From Neorhizobium huautlense (GTDB taxonomy: Bacteria; Pseudomonadota; Alphaproteobacteria; Rhizobiales; Rhizobiaceae): DNA of 64,000 nucleotides. A model generated the notes under the pieces. That model did not search any database. It worked only from the letters and a program-made list of their open reading frames with translations, and was not told the DNA's origin. Location: NCBI RefSeq assembly GCF_030811685.1, contig NZ_JAUSRF010000011.1, positions 147,103-211,102 on the forward strand, read 5' to 3'. A program made the translations under genes and the position numbers. Positions 60,792 through 64,000 of this stretch are shown here, in pieces; position 1 is the first letter of the stretch, and every line of letters starts with the position of its first letter.

Positions 60792-61091
60792 ATGAAACCC
60801 GATATGTTCAGAGAACCTGTGATCATCCTTGTCGGTCTTGGCTTTCCCGCCAAGGTCCGAACAGTTATGGACGCCTACCGGCATCTCGTCGAATGGCCAG
60901 CATCAATGCGCGACACGGCTTATTCGGTGGCGCTGAAGGCCTGTGGCGCAGCCCTGCGCGGCGAGATCGAAGCGGAGACCGCACGCGGCCTGTTCGCAGC
61001 TTTCGCTGAGAAGCACGATCTGCTGGCACCGGAGCCTGATATCATCGCCGCTTCCAGTCGCCGGCACGACAAAGATCCGCACGTTCGCTAG
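60792..61091 (+). CDS. DUF982 family protein
   Basis: A 99-residue protein: MFREPVIILVGLGFPAKVRT, AYRHLVEWPASMRDTAY and KACGAALRGEIEAETARGLF are the full DUF982 pattern. This family is expanded in Rhizobiaceae and has no known biochemical role. RBS GGAGAGAG 5 nt before the ATG. Followed 10 bp later by another small gene in the same direction. Confidence 0.88.
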   Translation: MKPDMFREPVIILVGLGFPAKVRTVMDAYRHLVEWPASMRDTAYSVALKACGAALRGEIEAETARGLFAAFAEKHDLLAPEPDIIAASSRRHDKDPHVR

Positions 61092-61101
61092 GGAGGCCGA
61101 C

Positions 61102-61338
61102 ATGGACCAGATTTTGCAGCAGACCACGAGCAATGCTGCGGCGACGGGTCCGACGATCCTGCTTCAGGGCATGCAGATTGAGCGGCCGCTTGACGTGGTG
61201 AATGCGACTGGTCTCACTGTGGACGACAAACGGACCATACTGGCGGCATGGGCTTCGGATTACTATGCGTTGGATTCGACGCCGGCGTTCCGCCATATTC
61301 CCGGAACGTCGAAGCCGGTTTCCATCGATGAGCTTTAG
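61102..61338 (+). CDS. Small hypothetical protein ending at a possible nonsense codon
   Basis: A 78-residue soluble protein (GGGAGG upstream of the ATG) with LTVDDKRTILAAWASDYYAL near 40-60. After the TAG at 61336 the frame stays open and reads AALRELDRRYGF to a TGA at 61375, which looks like the natural end of the protein. A change of CAG to TAG would explain this. Function unknown; probably cotranscribed with the DUF982 gene. Confidence 0.6.
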   Translation: MDQILQQTTSNAAATGPTILLQGMQIERPLDVVNATGLTVDDKRTILAAWASDYYALDSTPAFRHIPGTSKPVSIDEL

Positions 61339-61388
61339 GCTGCCCTCCGAGAACTTGACCGGCGCTATGGCTTCTGACGACAGCGATC

Positions 61389-62231
61389 TTAGGCAGCCCG
61401 TTTCATCGACTTCGCCAATCGTTTGATGGCCTGCTCCAACGGACGCTGGCCATCGCAATAATCCTGCCAGGCGCTGGTCTTCTGTAGGAGCGCTGGCACG
61501 GTGCGGATGGTGAAGCGTTTCGGGTCGAGATCGGTCTTAATGTGGCTCCACGTGAGAGGCATCGACACGGTGGCGCCGGGCCTTGCGCGCGGTGACAAGG
61601 GTGCAACCGCCGTCGCCATCCGGTCATTGCGCAGGTAGTCGAGGAAGATGCGGCCGTTGCGCTGGTTCTTGGCCATCTTGATCAAATAAAGCTCCGGGTT
61701 CTCGCGTGCCATCTGTTGGCAGACATCGTGGGCGAAACCTTTTGCATCTGGCCAGGTCAGCTTCTTGCCCTTCGTTACCGCGAGCGGCGTGACGACATGC
61801 AGGCCCTTGCCGCCGGTGGTCTTGCAGAAGCTGACGAGGCCGAGTTCCTCCAGCCGGTCGCGCATTTCGCGCGCGGCTTCGACAACGGTGGAGAACGGGA
61901 CATCCGGACCGGGATCGAGGTCGAAGACAAGGCGGCCTGGCACCTCCGGCTGGCGCGGTTCGCAATTCCACGGATGCAGTTCGACACCGCCGATCTGGGC
62001 AACGGCGGCACGGCCTTCGACGCGATCGATCTGCAGATAGGGTTTCTCGTCGCCGAACACCTTGACCAGTTCCAGCAGGTTAGACGTTCCCGGCATGGCA
62101 TGCCGCTGGAAGAACTGCTCGCCGCCAATGCCTTCAGGCGTCCGAATGATCGAGCATAGCCTCCCTTTGATATGGTCGATCAGACACGGTCCGACGGTCT
62201 CGTAATAGCAGGCAAGATCTTCCTTGGTCAC
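61389..62231 (-). CDS. ligD: LigD polymerase-domain protein (NHEJ), N-terminus displaced by a frameshift
   Basis: A stand-alone LigD-Pol domain of 280 residues: [52 protein letters not shown] (metal Asp pair), [16 protein letters not shown] and [20 protein letters not shown]. It should add nucleotides at breaks during non-homologous end joining with Ku. The GTG at 62231 cuts off about 28 expected N-terminal residues; those (SKVNLTHQHKDL) are found upstream in another frame from an ATG at 62320. Adding one C near 62236 would join them. Confidence 0.82.
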   Translation of the reverse strand: MTKEDLACYYETVGPCLIDHIKGRLCSIIRTPEGIGGEQFFQRHAMPGTSNLLELVKVFGDEKPYLQIDRVEGRAAVAQIGGVELHPWNCEPRQPEVPGRLVFDLDPGPDVPFSTVVEAAREMRDRLEELGLVSFCKTTGGKGLHVVTPLAVTKGKKLTWPDAKGFAHDVCQQMARENPELYLIKMAKNQRNGRIFLDYLRNDRMATAVAPLSPRARPGATVSMPLTWSHIKTDLDPKRFTIRTVPALLQKTSAWQDYCDGQRPLEQAIKRLAKSMKRAA

Positions 62232-62374
62232 CGGCTAATCCCAGCCAAATGCAATGATGGCCGCAGGTCTTTGTGCTGATGGGTGAGGTTAACTTTCGAG
62301 GTAGTCGGGCGACTCATCATGTTTGAAATGCAAGATGGCTTATGCCTCATCGAATCTCGTATTGACGACATCCG

Positions 62375-63745
62375 TTATACGGCCTCAAGCGATTTCGAAG
62401 CGACCGTCCCAGAGCGTTCCAAGTAATTGTCTTGGTGGGTCGCATTAAGCTTCCTGGCAACGATATCGTGGTTCAGCCAGAGGATCGGACCCGATGGTGC
62501 CGAGCTCTCACTGAAGATAATCTGCCCCGTTGCCTCCACCACGAGTGCGCTGAGCTTATCGCTTACCAGCGACTTGGTATCCTTGTGCATCTGCATGATT
62601 TCTGCGGATGTACCGATCGTGAGGTCAGCCTGTTCTTGACAGTTTGGCATAGGCCAAGCACCGAAATCGTAAAATGGTCGCATGACATCGTTCGCCTGCA
62701 TACGTTTGATCTTCTCGAGAACCTCCTGAAGGGATACGCCTTCAGCAAGCAGGCGTTGGCAGGCTTGCCACTGATCGTCAGCCCATTCGCCACCGTTCTC
62801 CTTTTTGAGTGCGAGTAGCAACGGGATGAGCGGAAGCTCGATTCCTGCGAAAACGTCAGATGAATTCGTGCGGATTTCGGGGCAGTTGTAGACTGTTGCC
62901 ATGACACCGTTTCGCCAGGCTTCACTCGCTATGCCCTCGAGCCGCATCTTTGCATGGCCCTGTGTGTAATTTGTATAAGTCTGCCACCGGTAGGAATTAT
63001 CAATCAGTACCGCGGTCCCGTGATAACCATACGCCGTGTAGCGAACTTGACCGCCCGTCGACTCGACGCGCGCCCTTAGGCTCGCACTGCCATCGATCAG
63101 ATGCTGGAAGGTGACCGCGGAAACCTCGTCAAAGTTCTGTAGGATTAGCTTGCCCATGTCGCTATCCACAAGGGCTTGCGACGACAAATGGCGGCTACCT
63201 GTCCCTTTGTAGATGCGGTTGGCTACAACAAGAAAAATCTTGGCCTTCGGTATCCCGCCTGCCATCGTATGAGCAAAGAAGACGTTTCGGCCTGCGGGAA
63301 TCATGTCTTCGAGTTCGGACATGACCTCTGCGACCCCGTTTTTAAACCTGGCTGACGCGATCTCCTGGCAACGCTGGATATATTCCCAATCTAGCCGCTC
63401 GTGTTGCCAATTTTCGAGGGTGAGCCGCGAAAGCATGTCCGTTGGCGTCGGTCCACCCGGGGGCGCATCCAAGTCAAAGCCGGCCATCAACGGGATATTG
63501 ATGACCTTGCCGCCGAGGTTAGCTTCCGCAGCAGCGTGCTCCTCACCAGTCAGTGGACGCAGCGCATTGTTTTCGTCGCGCCGCCCGACCGTAATCCCGA
63601 CGACCTGCATTCCCGCCCGTTTGGCCTCTTCGACCAAACCGGTAGCATAGCCTCTTCCGAACAGCTCGCCGAAAAGGACAAATATGTCACCCTCTTCGAA
63701 GAGAGTGTTCTTCGATAGACGGTCCAAGGCGATTGGTTTTTCCAT
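62375..63745 (-). CDS. FabMG-like enoyl-ACP reductase family protein
   Basis: From the ATG at 63745 the protein has 456 residues and begins MEKPIALDRLSKNTLFEEGD, then VLFGELFGRGYATGLVEEAK and VVGITVGRRDEN. This resembles the family named after the metagenomic enoyl-ACP reductase FabMG; I recall the family but not its motifs in detail. A nucleotide-binding Rossmann-like start (FVLFGELFGRGYA) fits. Residues HTMAGGIPKAKIF and AYGYHGTAVLID are other conserved-looking parts. It may give fatty-acid synthesis a triclosan-insensitive reductase. The ORF extends upstream to 63856 without an RBS. Confidence 0.6.
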   Translation of the reverse strand: MEKPIALDRLSKNTLFEEGDIFVLFGELFGRGYATGLVEEAKRAGMQVVGITVGRRDENNALRPLTGEEHAAAEANLGGKVINIPLMAGFDLDAPPGGPTPTDMLSRLTLENWQHERLDWEYIQRCQEIASARFKNGVAEVMSELEDMIPAGRNVFFAHTMAGGIPKAKIFLVVANRIYKGTGSRHLSSQALVDSDMGKLILQNFDEVSAVTFQHLIDGSASLRARVESTGGQVRYTAYGYHGTAVLIDNSYRWQTYTNYTQGHAKMRLEGIASEAWRNGVMATVYNCPEIRTNSSDVFAGIELPLIPLLLALKKENGGEWADDQWQACQRLLAEGVSLQEVLEKIKRMQANDVMRPFYDFGAWPMPNCQEQADLTIGTSAEIMQMHKDTKSLVSDKLSALVVEATGQIIFSESSAPSGPILWLNHDIVARKLNATHQDNYLERSGTVASKSLEAV

Positions 63746-63909
63746 GATGGTGCACTCTCGAAGCTTCTGCGGATATGTCTGTGCGGTCCCAGACATGCTG
63801 CAGATGCCCTCGAAATGGAAAACTGCAAAGTCAAAATCGGTGACGTTTGATGTCACAACGTGATCACTCCGGGAAAATTTCGAGCTGCGTTTGCTAGATC
63901 CGCCCTAGG

Positions 63910-64000
63910 TGTTTAGTCCCACAGTGTGATGGCGTATTATTGTCGCGATCACAGAGGGACACTCTATGGGCCAATTTCTTCATGGCAGCGCCAAGACCAC
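63910..64000 (+). mobile_element. Left end of an IS481-family element, cut by window edge
   Basis: A TGT-start end (TGTTTAGTCCCACAGTGTGA at 63910-63929) follows CCTAGG, and IS481-type elements favour CTAG targets. The transposase start lies 56 bp inside. The rest is beyond the window. Confidence 0.6.
63966..64000 (+). CDS. IS481-family transposase, N-terminus only
   Basis: The last 35 bp encode MGQFLHGSAKT, which matches the usual start of rhizobial IS481-type transposases (MGQVLHGSA followed by Thr-rich residues). The reading frame runs off the right edge, so completeness cannot be judged. GAGGGACA lies upstream as an RBS. Confidence 0.6.
   Translation, partial: MGQFLHGSAKT

Overview
The window looks like a piece of a Rhizobiaceae genome (Agrobacterium/Rhizobium group). 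The support is the high-GC coding style, HWE-type histidine kinases with LOV and PAS sensors, DUF982 and DUF6894 proteins, a LigD polymerase-domain NHEJ protein, an Hsp20 gene behind a rhizobial-type RpoH promoter, and near-consensus sigma-EcfG promoters (GGAAC-N16/17-nGTT). No replication, rRNA, tRNA, CRISPR or phage structural genes were seen, so chromosome, chromid and plasmid cannot be told apart.

Layout. (1) 1-17.9 kb is a stress and signalling region. It holds a GH15 glucoamylase-like gene running off the left edge behind an SDR gene, small stress genes (broken csbD, entericidin, BON domain, DUF378, DUF6894, an Rmf-like protein), two GGDEF genes (one broken), single-domain response regulators, a short LOV protein, a CheB-CheR-PAS-HWE kinase fusion with its receiver, and a LOV-HWE kinase. 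(2) 18.1-18.9 kb is an IS5-family (IS427-like) element. (3) 18.9-31.1 kb is a LacI-controlled catabolic locus: peptide-type ABC transporter, GHL6-like hydrolase, hydroxypyruvate isomerase, tartronate semialdehyde reductase and glycerate kinase. The products suggest that an imported compound ends as 2-phosphoglycerate. (4) 31.4-54.1 kb carries redox, electrophile and detoxification genes with local regulators: NmrA/HxlR, LysR/LLM, quinone and alcohol dehydrogenases, an OmpR two-component system, nitronate monooxygenase, AlaE exporter, Kef-type antiporter, and a paralogous LysR pair around isochorismatase, LLM and pirin genes. (5) 54.2-56.4 kb has a DUF5996-GNAT fusion and two tandem genes of one unrecognised family. 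(6) 56.5-59.3 kb has a saccharopine dehydrogenase-like gene and a divergent methionyl-tRNA synthetase. (7) 59.3-64 kb has gene remnants, Hsp20, DUF982, LigD-Pol and a FabMG-like gene, and ends in the start of an IS481-type element.

The strongest unusual signal lies upstream of the methionyl-tRNA synthetase. A 15-codon ORF with three consecutive Met codons is followed by mutually exclusive RNA hairpins ending in an intrinsic terminator. This has the geometry of ribosome-mediated attenuation by charged tRNA-Met. Other notable points are a ROSE-like RNA thermometer before hsp20, and a group of single-base frameshifts confined to small stress and accessory genes while the long operons stay intact.
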